Positions 50,540 through 62,424 of a DNA stretch of 64,000 nt are shown here, one piece after another. Below the pieces are notes generated by a model. The model had not been told where the DNA came from, did not search any database, and saw only the letters and a program-made list of their open reading frames with translations. Source of the stretch: Euonymus europaeus (Eukaryota > Streptophyta > Magnoliopsida > Celastrales > Celastraceae). The stretch lies in assembly GCA_963580455.1 (NCBI GenBank), contig OY756965.1:20992902-21056901 (forward strand). The letters run 5' to 3'. Every line of letters starts with the position of its first letter. The stretch's first letter is position 1. The translations under genes and the position numbers were made by a program.

Positions 50540-52782
50540 TTCGGGTATTTTGGAAAAGTAGCACTTTTGAAAAGCCATTTTGTAAAAATAACACTTCTTT
50601 TCAATCTAATGAAATCTAGCACTTTTTAGACATTTTTGCCCTCATTAATAACTATACACAGACAGCACAACTACACAAACCTAAAAGAAAGAAAGAAAAA
50701 AACATACGGGGTTCTTCTTCATTGCATCAATTCTCTCTGTCTTTTTCTCCAAAACGCGACACCGTTCTTCGTCTTGAAGAGTTACGTTTTCACTTTTTTC
50801 TGTTCGACGATACTTTTTTAGCTCTCAAACTTCTTCAGGTACATAGTTCTTTTTTTGATTGCACTTCGGTAACATGTTTTGCACCTCTATTTCTCTTATT
50901 TAGTATGCAAACGATGATACATTGTTGGCTGTGGTATCTGGGTTTTGTGTGTGGTGTCTACACTGATTTTTGTTTCACTTTTTTTGTTTGGCTATTGAAA
51001 AAGTATCTGAGTAGTTCAAATACCCTTCGAGGTTATGGTCTCGTGCATTTGAGTATATAGAATCTTAGGTCGAGCATCTGTAAATTATTGTTCGAGTAGA
51101 TTAAATTGTGTGTTCGAGTAACTAAAATCATATGTTCGAGTAGAATAAATTGTGTGTTCGAGTAGAATAAATTGTTGTTCAAGTAGAATAAATTGTGTTC
51201 TAGTAACTGAAAATACATGTTCGAGTAAATGAAATTTTTTGTTCGAGTATATGAATCTTTATGTTCGAGTAACTTAAATTTTTTGTTCGAGTATATGAAA
51301 TTTTATGTTCAAGTAGGTTAAATTACTAATGTAGGACATGATATTATGTGTTTTTGGAGTTGGTTGACATGAGTTTTGGACCTAATTGCAAAACTGTATC
51401 TTCTGTGAACTTACTTTGATCAACCCGAAACTTGGCTGGGTGACTCCTTTCGAGGTGGTCTACATGACCAGGAAGTTATGCCTGGCCCCACCCTATTTTA
51501 CCCTAATTCGACCGTTTAGGCCTCCAATTTTGCATTTTAATGTTTTAAGGACTAAAGTGAACTTTTTATTTTAATTGTGTAGGATAATTGAAACTCTATG
51601 TTAGAGTAATTGAAACTTTGTGTTCGAGTATAATATGTTGTGTGCTCGAGTAACTATAATTTTTGTTCGAGTACCTTTTATTTTTGTGTTCGAGCATATA
51701 AAATTATTTGTTCAATTGTTCGAGTGACTTAATTTATTCATTTGCCTGCAGATTTTATTGAAATGGATTTTTTAATCCCATAGGAGAACTTCAAGACAAG
51801 ATCGTAAGATGTTGACCTGTCATCCAGCCAAAACACATAATATCATGTTCTACAAGAACAATTTAATCTACACGAGCAAAAAAATTAAATTACTTGAACA
51901 AAAAAAATTTAGTTACTCGAACAAAAATTTTTAAGTTACTCTACAACAAAAATTAAGTTACTCGAGCAAAAAAATTTCAGTTACTCTAACACAAAAATGA
52001 AGTTAGTCTAATAATAAAGTTTTAGTTACTCAAACAAAAAAATTTAAGTTACTCTAACACAAAAAATTAAGTTACTCTAACAATAAAGTTTTAGTTATTC
52101 GAACAAAAAATTTTAAGTTACTCTAACACAAGAATTTACTTGCACAAAAAAAATTTAGTTACTCGAACAAAATTTTTTAAGTTACTTTAACAAAAAAAAG
52201 GTTACTGGAACAAAAAGGTTTAAGTTACTCGAACACAAAAATTAAGTTACTCGAACAAAATTTTTTGAGTTACTCGAATAAAAACTTTATTGTTACTCGA
52301 ACAAAAAAATTAAGTTACTCGAACTTTCAAACCCAGACACCATAGTCAACACCATAGTCAACCCATAATCATTGTTCGCATACTAAATAAGATAAATAAG
52401 GGTGGAAAACATACTACTAAAGTGTAATCAAAAGAAAAACTACGTATTTGAGGAAATTTTAAGAGCTTTGAGAACTACGTAACTCTTAGAGAAGAAGAAC
52501 GGTGTCGCGTTTTGGAGAAAATGACAGAGAGAAAATCATGTATATGTCGCATTCACTTGCGATGCCTTTTTATGAGTTGTGTTAACTGTAATGATGAAAT
52601 GAAGAAGAACTCCGTATGTTTCTTCTTTTTTCTTTCTTTTAGGTTTGTGCAATTGTGCTGTCTGTGTATAGTTATTAATGAGAGCAAAAATGTCTAAAAA
52701 GTGCTAGATTTCATTAAATTGAATATGAGTGTTATTTTTACAAAGTGACTTTTCAAAAGTGTTATTTTTACAAAATACCGAA
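50540..52782. mobile_element. Foldback transposon with arms built from GTTCGAGTA-type repeats
   Basis: The left arm (50540-51355) and right arm (51830-52782) are inverted copies of each other: the ends TTCGGGTATTTTGGAAAAG and, reverse strand, TTCGGTATTTTGTAAAAA; CTAGCACTTTTTAGACATTTT; the CGCGACACCGTTCTTC block (50755; 52499); and ATGATATTATGTGTTTT near the loop. The inner arm parts are arrays of 20-25-bp units, GTTCGAGTA plus an AT-rich spacer on the left and the reverse (TTACTCGAACAAAAAA type) on the right, dozens in total. The central 470 bp is unique, with no transposase. No clear target duplication is seen. It resembles non-autonomous foldback or MULE-type elements. Confidence 0.88.
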
Positions 52783-52927
52783 CTTGTTTTTTTTTTCTTT
52801 TATTTTTTTCAGTCAGAGAAAAAATGTACAGGCGTAGAAGATGGGTTAAAGTTGGTTTATAATTGCACTTGATTATTTATGAAAGTTAATTCCTGGCATT
52901 TCATTTATTTGTGCTTTCTTTACTCGT

Positions 52928-53325
52928 GACTTTTCAATATTCTGAGTCGCTGCATTGTTGATTAAGCGGGCCGTGGATTGCATCTCTTGTGAATCGAATT
53001 TTTCTTCCCAGAAAAATTCATATAGTTGTGCTGTATTTCGTATGAACTGTGGCATGCTATATATATATATCATGTGCTAGAGTGTTTGCAGTATGGATGA
53101 AAACTTTTGTATGCAAAATTTATTTTTGCCGTCTTCTGTCATGACTTTTCAACATTCTGAGTCGCTGCATTGTTGATTAAGCAGCGCTGGATTGCATTGC
53201 TTGTGAAATTGAAGTTGTCTTGTCAGAAAAATACATATAATTGTGTTGTTTTTGGTATGAACTCCGGCATGCTGTCGTGTTTGCAGTATGGATGAAAACT
53301 TTGGTATGCAAACTTTACGGGAATT
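52928..53325 (+). repeat. Tandem duplication of about 215 bp
   Basis: Two copies start at GACTTTTCAATATTCTGAG (52928) and GACTTTTCAACATTCTGAG (53143). Both contain GTCGCTGCATTGTTGATTAA, GGATTGCAT, GTATGAACT-CGGCATGCT-type sequence and GTTTGCAGTATGGATGAAAA. Divergence is about 10 percent by eye, plus small indels. It lies behind the foldback element and may be old GeBP 3' flank. Confidence 0.85.
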
Positions 53326-56300
53326 TATTTACATACCCGATCAGGTTTATCTTTATAAGCAAGTCAGTAGACTTCATACCGCTTTGAACTCCTCCGGGAA
53401 TCGGATGATTGGAGTTAGTCATAGTTTTAAAAGAGTTTTGAACTTCATTTGTTGAAAATAGTACAATAGGTTTTGGTGGGTTATCAAGTTGTTCCCAACA
53501 TCTGGTATATCTTCCAAAATCCAAAGCTAGTGCTGAGTAGCTTTTCCCGTGAATTTCTTGAACTGCTATAGCTTATTTGTAGTGTCAGATCATTGCTCTT
53601 CGAGTAAACATTGTTTTTTTCCCCTTGCTCTTTCATTTTAGCTCTTCCTGTCTATTAAGTCGTTTAACACTTTTGGAATCGAAACCCGTTGGTGATTAAC
53701 TCTATTTTTTTAATATAAATTGTGATTGTCACTACTTGATGGATGGATCTTATTGTTTTCCAGGAAATATAATTTGTCCTTTAGATTTGGATGATTTAAA
53801 TTCAAGTTGCTCGTGTTTCAATAGTCAATAATTTAGGTTCCTTGTTCCATTCTGCAATCTGAAGCTTGATTTCGCGGAACAAAAGCAGCAATCAAAAAAA
53901 GTAAACTCTCTAATTTTATTGTCCCAACATTTTATGGATAAATATTACTTTTCATCGTATGTTATGACTCAAATTGTTCTAAATGATCAAATAGTTATAA
54001 AATGGTCACTGATTTTGCATAATCGTTCTCCCTTTCTCCTCCTCTCTGTCTCCACCATTTCCAATAGTCGTTTCCTTTCCAAAACAATGAATGACGTGTG
54101 TCGGGCACCGGAGCAATTTCTCTGTGCAGCAAATCGGAATTGAAAACCTCAGCAACTTGACGGCGAGTAGGGGAGGAAGAAATGGATAGGAGTTGTTGGA
54201 ACGGATGAGAAAAGGAGTTTTTGTTTCAATCTGACGGTCTTTGATTGCACTTGAACCATCTCAACATATTTAATGGTAACAATATTATATATTTAATGTT
54301 TTTTTGTTTGGTCAAAATGCCATGTGTTGACGTTAACTGATCAAGACTCAAAAAAAATTGATTGAGAGACGATTATGTGAGATTAGAGAACTAAAACATA
54401 ACATAATCTTTCGGTGACTAGTCAATATAATGTAAACAATCTACATTTACTCCAACATTCATAGTCCTAACTTTGGGGAAATAGTTATAAAAGACATCAC
54501 AAGATGAGAATTACTAGAAGGCCTGGCCTGGACTTCTATTTGACTGTGAACTAACAGAGTTAAGGAGGAAGGGGTTAGGCCAACTATCGTTTTTATTGAG
54601 CCTTGTTGGCATTCAATATGTACGACTTTAATTTTAAAATTTGAAAATCATTTAACATGTGTCAAATCTTATGACCGTCTCGTAAATTAGGGATGTTTTA
54701 TACTTCATCCGTTCCGTAAGAATAATCTTATTTTCTATATTTATTTTCTAAAAGACCTCTATTTTAGTATTCATTAATTAAGGGCGTATTAAGAAGTTTA
54801 CACGTAAAATTTAATTTTTTCAATGTATTAATTAGATTTCTTAATCTCTGTGAAAAAATAAGTAAGATTATTTTTATAGTAGAGAGGGAGTAGATGATTT
54901 TTTTTAAAAGATATTTAGTACCACCTCTATCTATATTTGATAGACTCACTTTTTATTTTGATTTGTACCGAATTTTAGTCAATTTCTTTTATTCATAATG
55001 GGTAAAAGATGACTAGTGTGTTACCTTCCGCCCTTTTACTTCCCAATCCCTCAATATATGCACGAGACGATTCTTACCTGACTGCAAAACAACACGTGTC
55101 ACTAATCGGGTTCACTTGCACCTACCCTCCTCTGTTCAATTATCCACAGAATGATCTCTGAGAAAAAGTGTAACTGCGTTTGCAGAAATCAAACTCGGCA
55201 TACGTACAAAAAAAGTCGTTATCTTTCGCTCTCTTTTTTTTTTCTTTTTTATCTTTAGATACCCTTCACCAACCACCCGAAATGATTAATAACTATTAAT
55301 GATTTTATACTTAATAACAGGATGGAAAGAAAATGATTCTCGACCAGACAATATGAATGTTTACGAATATTTGTATGTTTTGATCGGGATTGATTCAAAA
55401 TTTAGAACGTACGTAATTGATTATATATAATTTGTTCGAATTCAGATATGTAAATTAAAAAATAATTTAATTTGCATTAAAATTTGGAGAATTAAATCGA
55501 AAAAAAAATAATGTTTAAACCCAAATCATGAATATCTATACTATATATTCAAACTTAATTTAATTCAAATCGACCAACTAAATCGGATATAGTTCTGCGA
55601 CGCTACTCAATAGTCTGTTATGGATATGATATGACGAGGTTTACTGCTCCTGTGGTGTATTCTTTTTGAATAATAGAATCACGTGGGACCAATATAGTAA
55701 AAATGTGGAAAATTCCAGATGGCTTGAGACAGGGCCCACGAACTTAAACGGACAAGATCCTCGTTCATATCGGACTCACTTTATTCCCATTTTACCCTTC
55801 AAAGATCCACTTACATTCTAAGGGCCTGAAATACCTTATTTGTCCATCAACTTTTACAAAATACTTATCATTTAATTATTTCATATTATCATATATGGAA
55901 AATCATTTATGAGGTTATATGAAAATATCTGGGTAATTACCAAATTAGGAATTTTTATATGGGGAAGGAAAAAAAATAACTATTTGTAGTTTGAGACACC
56001 ATACAATTAGAAAAACACATTTTTGGTATGAATAATATTTATATCATTATTACATTCTCCTTTTTCATTGATCACTAAAATTGAAATTGGTGTCTAAATC
56101 AACTGCAATTAAGTTATCACTAAAATTATGATTGATTTTTGTTACTCTTTTAATTTGTGTATTTGGCAATATCTTCAATCAATTATGTTCGTAAATCCAG
56201 CTGTGAAAAAAAAAACTACTTTTCTTGTAAATCTTCTTTTATAATAGTAGTATAAGAATTGATAACTTAATTTATAAATATTTTCTAACAATATAGGAGG

Positions 56301-56826
56301 AAAGGAACAAGAGAAAGTGAGAGAATTATTTTCTCTTTCTTTTAGTATTTTTTTTATCTCATTACACTTCTCTTTATATAGTATTAGTATACAATAATCA
56401 AATTAATGATTTAATTACCTCTTAAATAGTCTCCTCCAACCATTAATAATATAATTTTAAGCATCTAAATAACCTCCATATATACTAAAAAAATGGCAAT
56501 CCACTAATAATAGCATAATAATTTCCATTTATTATTATTTATATTTCCATTGTTCATTTGTTCACAAGTTTAAACTGACAATGTCATTTTCGTATATATA
56601 TTTTATCAAAGAGGGTAAAGTCGACCAAAAAATATTTTAGTCCACGTGTTCTTTGACAAAGACTCCTCCCGTTCTTGTCATTGTCATCGCCTACAAAAGC
56701 CCGATCCGCCCCCCCTCACTTTTCTAGTTTCTCTCATTAACGTATTCGCGCGCTCTCTGTCGTCGACTTGAACGAGCACACTCTTTCCCCGTCGTTTTAC
56801 GTGGAGAGGAACTGTTGTTTTCCGCC
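53326..56826. other. Intergenic stretch with TE relics and the TMEM214-like promoter
   Basis: No supportable gene. At 53930-54420 a GC-richer core (around GACGTGTGTCGGGCACCGG) is bordered by weakly inverted sequence (TGGTCACTGATTTT; AATCTTTCGGTGACTAG), perhaps a small TIR element. The last 180 bp (from about 56640) are CT-rich and GC-rich, with CACGTG at 56643, and are probably the promoter and leader of the next gene. Confidence 0.45.
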
Positions 56827-59800
56827 ATGGATGAGAATTCTGCTCTTATAGAACAAATTCTCAGAGAAGATGAGATTGAGAGAAACGGTGGTTCCACCAC
56901 CAAGCATCACAACGACGGCGGCGACTGGCAAACTGTGTCATATAACAAACGTAATAAGAAGCCTTCGAGACTGGATAATTCCGCTGCCGATCACCGCCCC
57001 AATGGCTCTGCCACCACATCTGATGTTTTCCGCTCGATCGAGCTCCACTCTGAGGATCGTCGCCGGCGAGCAATCGAGGCCAAACTCGCCGCCGGAGAGG
57101 ATTCCGGCGCAGTCAGATCGAACCGGAATTCGGAAAAAGACGGAGAATACACAGACGAGGCTGCCTCCGCCGGTGAAGGTGGCGCTGCAGAGGCCAGCTC
57201 GAGAGAGGCCAAGCCCAAAAAGCCAAAGAAACCTAAAGTGACGGTGGCGGAGGCGGCAGCGAAGATCGATGCCGGTTACCTGGGTGCTTTTCTTGTTGAT
57301 ATAACGGCGAGTGTTCTGATTTTCATAAGTGGTTTCGCCTTCCAATTTGCTTCTGTAGAGTTTGATATGTGCTTCATTTTACTGTTGTGCTTCGAGCCTT
57401 CTAAGATGTGGCCATGAAGTGCTTAACCCCTTCGTTTTTCTATGTTGTCTTTCTTTTCTTTTCTTTGTTGTAGGCATCTTACGAATCGCAACAGGACATA
57501 CAGCTGATGCGTTTTGCTGATTTCTTTGGGCGCGCATTTGCGTCTGTGACTTCGTCTCAGTTCCCTTGGTTGAAGTTGTTCAAGGAGTCCTCAGTTGCAA
57601 AAATGGTTGATGTAAGTTGCATCTACGAAAGTTTTAGATTTGTCAAATATCAATGTCAGTATCAATTCGAAAAGTTGAAAGGAAAAGGCAAGTCAAGGTG
57701 AAAAGTATGGACTTAGTGGTTGGATTTGTGTGATTGCAATGGAAGTCTATCTTAGCTGTACGATAATTTTCTTTTTCTTGTAAAATGTTAGAATTAATTT
57801 CCTGTACACACTCACTTTTGTTTTTGGCTCCGTGCAGATTCCCCTTTCTCACATCTCTGAAGATGTTTATAAAATATCGGCTGACTGGCTCAACAAGCGA
57901 TCACTAGATGCAATTGGTTCCTTCATGTTGTGGTCTTTGGATAACATTTTGGCTGACTTCGCAAGTCATCGAGGACCTGCCAAAGGAACAAAAAAGGCGG
58001 CTCAGCAAGTCCCATCAAAATCTCAGGTAATTTTCAGGGAAACCCCATTGAGTATTCTAGCAGCTAGCTGTATAGTTTATGCTAACTGGTTTTATATATT
58101 TTAAACTAGCCATAAGTTTGAATGCCGGTATACTTCTGTTCTTTGGTTTTTCTGTAAATATAAGACCTTGAATATGCCGGCAGTTAAGTAGTTAACTGCC
58201 GATATCTTTAGGTAATGGATAACTTGACCAATAAATCTTACACGTTGGCATAGACATTAGACAGCAAATGTGACACATGACAACATCTCGGGTATATCTC
58301 ATTCAATCAAATCATTAAAGTTTCCCACTTGGGTGGCAGTATACCATGTACCCAATAGAGTACTAACCATTAAATACGGACATTTAATTAATGATATTGT
58401 GGATGCCTGATTAACTGTTTTGCGTGAAATTGATAAAGGACAATGTCAAGAAGCATTTGCACATCAGAAGTTCAATTCCGTGAAGCAGTTGACATGCTAG
58501 AGCATGTTAAGAAAATAATTGGTGGTTTAGCCGGAACTCTAGAAGGAAGGTGGTTAAGACTCCTTTTGCTAGTTATTACTCTTCCTTTTTTCGACATGTG
58601 ACATTTGCTCGTTGTGAGTTTTGACATGCGATATTTAGCGGTTATGGATTTTATTCATTTATTCATGCATACTTTCTATATATAAGCTACCGGTGTCTTT
58701 ATCTTGTGGTCGATTTAATTGATGCTAAAGTCCATGACGTTTGGCCTCTTGGAACCAACTCTCCTTCCGGGGTTAAACCTTGTTAAGAAAATGGCTTGGT
58801 ATGAACTCTTGAGGTTCTGTTGTTAGTTTTACTCTTCATTTTTACTTTGTGATATCCATTATGAGTTTCAAAATATGAGTTTTTAGCACTAATGGAAAGA
58901 CTCATATATGCCTTTTGTATATAAGGTTCACATTATTGAGCCCGAGTGAAATGAATTGAAGTTGAAGGTGTAGACTACCCAACTCCACTAAATGAAGTTT
59001 AAATTCCTTTTTTATTGACTAGAATTTGTATAAGGACAATTTTAATTACTATCTTTATTAGTGTGCTGTCAGTGTTATAATTGCAATGCCCTATTTCTAT
59101 TCATTCTTTCAATGCATCTTCACTTTTCATTTTATTCTGATATCCACTGGGGAAGAGGATTCAATCCCTTGACCTCAAGGAAAAATGACGAGGATCCGAC
59201 CCAGGAAATGTAATGTGTTTTAATTACGCAAGGAATTTGAGAGTGCTACTTTTGTTAACTACCTCCAGAGAAAATGAACAGGATTTATAAAAATGCAAAA
59301 AGCTTCTTCGGTTTTTTTTTTATAGTTAATTTAGTGTTTAAACTGGAATTTTAAAATATCGATGTTCGGTTTACCTTTAAAGAACAATATACCAAAACTT
59401 TAGCAATATCCATCTAAATCACTTTGCCAAATCAAAATATTTATTGAAACTAGATTTTTCAAAAACTTTAATCTCCAGAATATAGCTATTTTATTGCTAG
59501 TAGGTTGCAAAAAAAGAAGAGTAGTAGGAGGTTATATTAGACATTAGATTTTCTTCATAGTGCCATGGAATCATGCTTTATGTGTGTCCTTTTCTATTTT
59601 ACCTTTGGTTGCATCTTTATATTCTCATGATCCGGAAAAGGAATAAAAGAAGGCACAGTGTACCAGTCTAGTGCTATTTGTTTTGTTATCTCATGTATTA
59701 GACTATTAGTGATGATTGAGATTGATACAATTCAACTGTTCATGTATAACTAGTGGTCCGATAAGCTTGTCTAATTAGTGGCCTCTTCCTCTATTACATG

Positions 59801-62424
59801 TACATTGTATGGTACAATGGATAGGGAAGTCTCACAGTCTCTACCAAGTAGAAAACCATAATCTATGAAAGTTACTTAGCTGTAGTGGTTCAACTAATTG
59901 TAGATCAGATCAAGATTGTTACGTGGATGGTTTGCTTCCTGCCTCGTTCCGTCTTTGTCCCATGATTATTTTTGTTATGTCTTTTCTGGTTGAAGACGAA
60001 AAAAAGAGAGTTTTATTTGAAGCTGAAGATCCTTTCTCTTCTTTAAAACTGTGACATTCTGATTAGTATGGAAATAATAAAGCTTTTTTGGGGATCGGAA
60101 TAATGTATCATTTCAGGGCTGCTAAAATTAGAAAATATCCCTTAGTCAGCCTAGTAATTAGTGTATTGATATTTTAAAGAGCCCGCTTTTTGGGTTTTCT
60201 TCTCGCTCTCTATGCAGAGCAGGACCAGTATTTGGATGAAATAGAGTATCATTTCGTATGTTCAACTTTTGTTTATAGACTAGCAGAGAACATTTGAGGT
60301 CTTTCCTTTCAGGATTGCCAATCTCACCCATTTGCAGTTTTAAAATTTTCAGTGCAGCCAAAGTTTTAGCATTATACCTTTGTCAGCTTGGTAGTTCATG
60401 TGTTGATATCACATTTAAAAATGCAGGTTGCAATTTTTGTGGTTTTGGCCATGGCATTTCGGTGTAAACCAGATGTGTTGATCAGTCTACTGACTATAAT
60501 AAGTGAAAATCCAAAATATCAAGGACAGGATAAACTTCCAATTACCGTCTGGATGATCGCACAGGTAAGTTTGAAGAACATTAGGAGTCTTAACTTTCAG
60601 ATGAGTTGATAAATGTTTTTGGAATATTTCTTAACATGGTTTGAGCTTTGGTTTCCCTAGGCCTCTCAAGGAGATCTGGCTGTTGGTTTGTACTTATGGA
60701 TTCATGTTCTCTTGCCTATGCTGAGTGGCAAGACAAGTAATAATCCTCAGGCCAGAGACTTGAATTTGCAGTTGGTCGAGAGGTTTGACATTATTGCAAA
60801 TAGAAATAGCTTCTCATTTTATCGTTTCCCTTCTGTTTATCTAATGCAAAATATAATTCATCTGCAACATGGATCTCATATTTTCTCTTTTCTCCCTCTC
60901 ATTTTTATTTCTCTCTTCTTGCGAAACATTAGGATTTTGTCTTCCCCCAAAGCGCGACCTATTCTGATAAATGGTGCTGTTCGAAAGGGTGAACGCCTAG
61001 TGCCTCCATCAGCCCTCAAACTTCTACTGAGCCTCACCTTCCCAGCACCCTTGGCTCAACTAAAGGTGGGTATTTTTGGAGAGCTTTGCGCCATATAAGA
61101 ATGAATCATAAATTTTCTCAAACATCTGAAATACGATGAATTTGTGCGACACATTCTGGCAGGCAACCGATAGGTTTGCAGCTGTTTATCCTACTTTAAA
61201 AGAGGTTGCTCTTGCGGGTTCACCTGGAAGCAAAGCAATGAAGCAAGTTTCACAACAGATGTTGGACATTGCAGTCAAAGCTGCCGGCGAAGGTAATGAT
61301 ACACTAATGAAACTGCTTCTTGTTCCTTATTCTTCTTATCAATGGTTCACAATTGGGGGCTTGACTGGCAATGTCACGCACAGGTGTCCCTGACCTATCA
61401 AGAGAAGCAAGTGACATTTTCATCTGGTGCTTGACTCAAAACCCTGAATGTTACAAGCAATGGGTGGGTATCATTTTTTTAAATATATAAATTTGATAAT
61501 TTTTCTCCACATCTTTCATCCCTTTCGGGCCTTTCAACTCCTATAAATGCTACTGACTTCATATGGCTTCTATTTACTGCTCAAAATTAGGACATATTTT
61601 ATCTGGACAACCTCGAAGCAAGTGTCCTGGTTCTGCAAAAGATGTCTAATGAATGGAACGTTCACTCTGTTAAACACCTTACTCTTGATCCTGTGAGGGA
61701 AGCTCTGAAGAGTTTGAGGCAGAAGGTAATATCTTCCTCTTATGTCTTTGTTGACATTATTTGTTTTACGAGCATCAAATGAAACTCTGTCAATATATGT
61801 CATGAAGAGGATTGATTTGTTAAATATTTTCTTCCTTGTTTTTAACAGTTCCCATAAATATGTCTAGATTTATTATTGATATTGGGCATTTTCAATGCTT
61901 ATTAAAACAAACACTTGCCTCTCCTTGTCTTCACATCAGCTAAATTGACCCTTCCACGTCAAGCCCAAAAAGGAAAACAATAACTAAATATATAAAATGG
62001 GTGCTGGAAACTTGTTTCAGGTTTCGACTTTTTCTTTACTAGTACCAAATGGGGTTATTAATTTTTATTCGACTTCTCTTGTATTGAGCATCATTGGAGC
62101 CTAAGAAGCCATTTTATTGTGGGTTTATTTGAGCAGCTGATAGCAAACTGTGGAATTCTCAAACATGACTACTAACTTGTGCATTTTGCACCCTTACAGA
62201 ATGAAAAAGAATTGATGAAGGCAGAAGGTACTGCCCGCCATGCATTGTTAAAAGATGCCGACAAGTACTGCAAGGTGATTTTGGGACGATTATCTGGAGG
62301 CCATGGATGCATGAAGAGTGTGGTGCTTTTATCTGTGGCACTAGCTGTGGGTGCTGCCTTCATGTCCAAAAATTTGGGATCTGGGGACTTGCAGAAATTG
62401 TCTGCAATGTTTAGATCACAATGA
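56827..62424 (+). CDS. TMEM214-like ER membrane protein (DUF2359)
   Basis: Ten exons: 56827-57306, 57474-57611, 57838-58026, 60427-60564, 60661-60782, 60933-61065, 61163-61292, 61384-61463, 61591-61725 and 62200-62424; 1,770 bp, 589 aa. The N-terminus is acidic, then basic (GDWQTVSYNKRNKK; KPKKPKKPK at 138-146). Conserved blocks follow: ASYESQQDIQLMRFADFFGR, FPWLKLFKES, WLNKRSLDAIGSFMLWSLD and AMAFRCKPDVLI, and the C-terminus has a hydrophobic helix (VVLLSVALAVGAAFM). The ATG at 56827 gives MDENSALIEQIL. Exon 1 may end at 57306 with a GC donor (ACG|GCGAGT), giving ITASYESQQ as in relatives; a GT donor six bases on would add AS. Animal TMEM214 sits in the ER and acts in stress-induced death; the plant role is unclear. 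Confidence 0.9.

Noticed and set aside
51000..52330. CRISPR-like array of short repeats
   Set aside because: Repeats are in opposite orientations in two arms, with AT-rich irregular spacers, in a plant nuclear context; this is a foldback transposon.
53930..54420. Possible small TIR transposon or first exon of a gene
   Set aside because: The inverted ends are too weak and no target duplication or downstream exon was found.
56861..57345. Several ORFs overlapping TMEM214-like exon 1
   Set aside because: Shadow frames; the chosen frame continues across nine further exons with family conservation.
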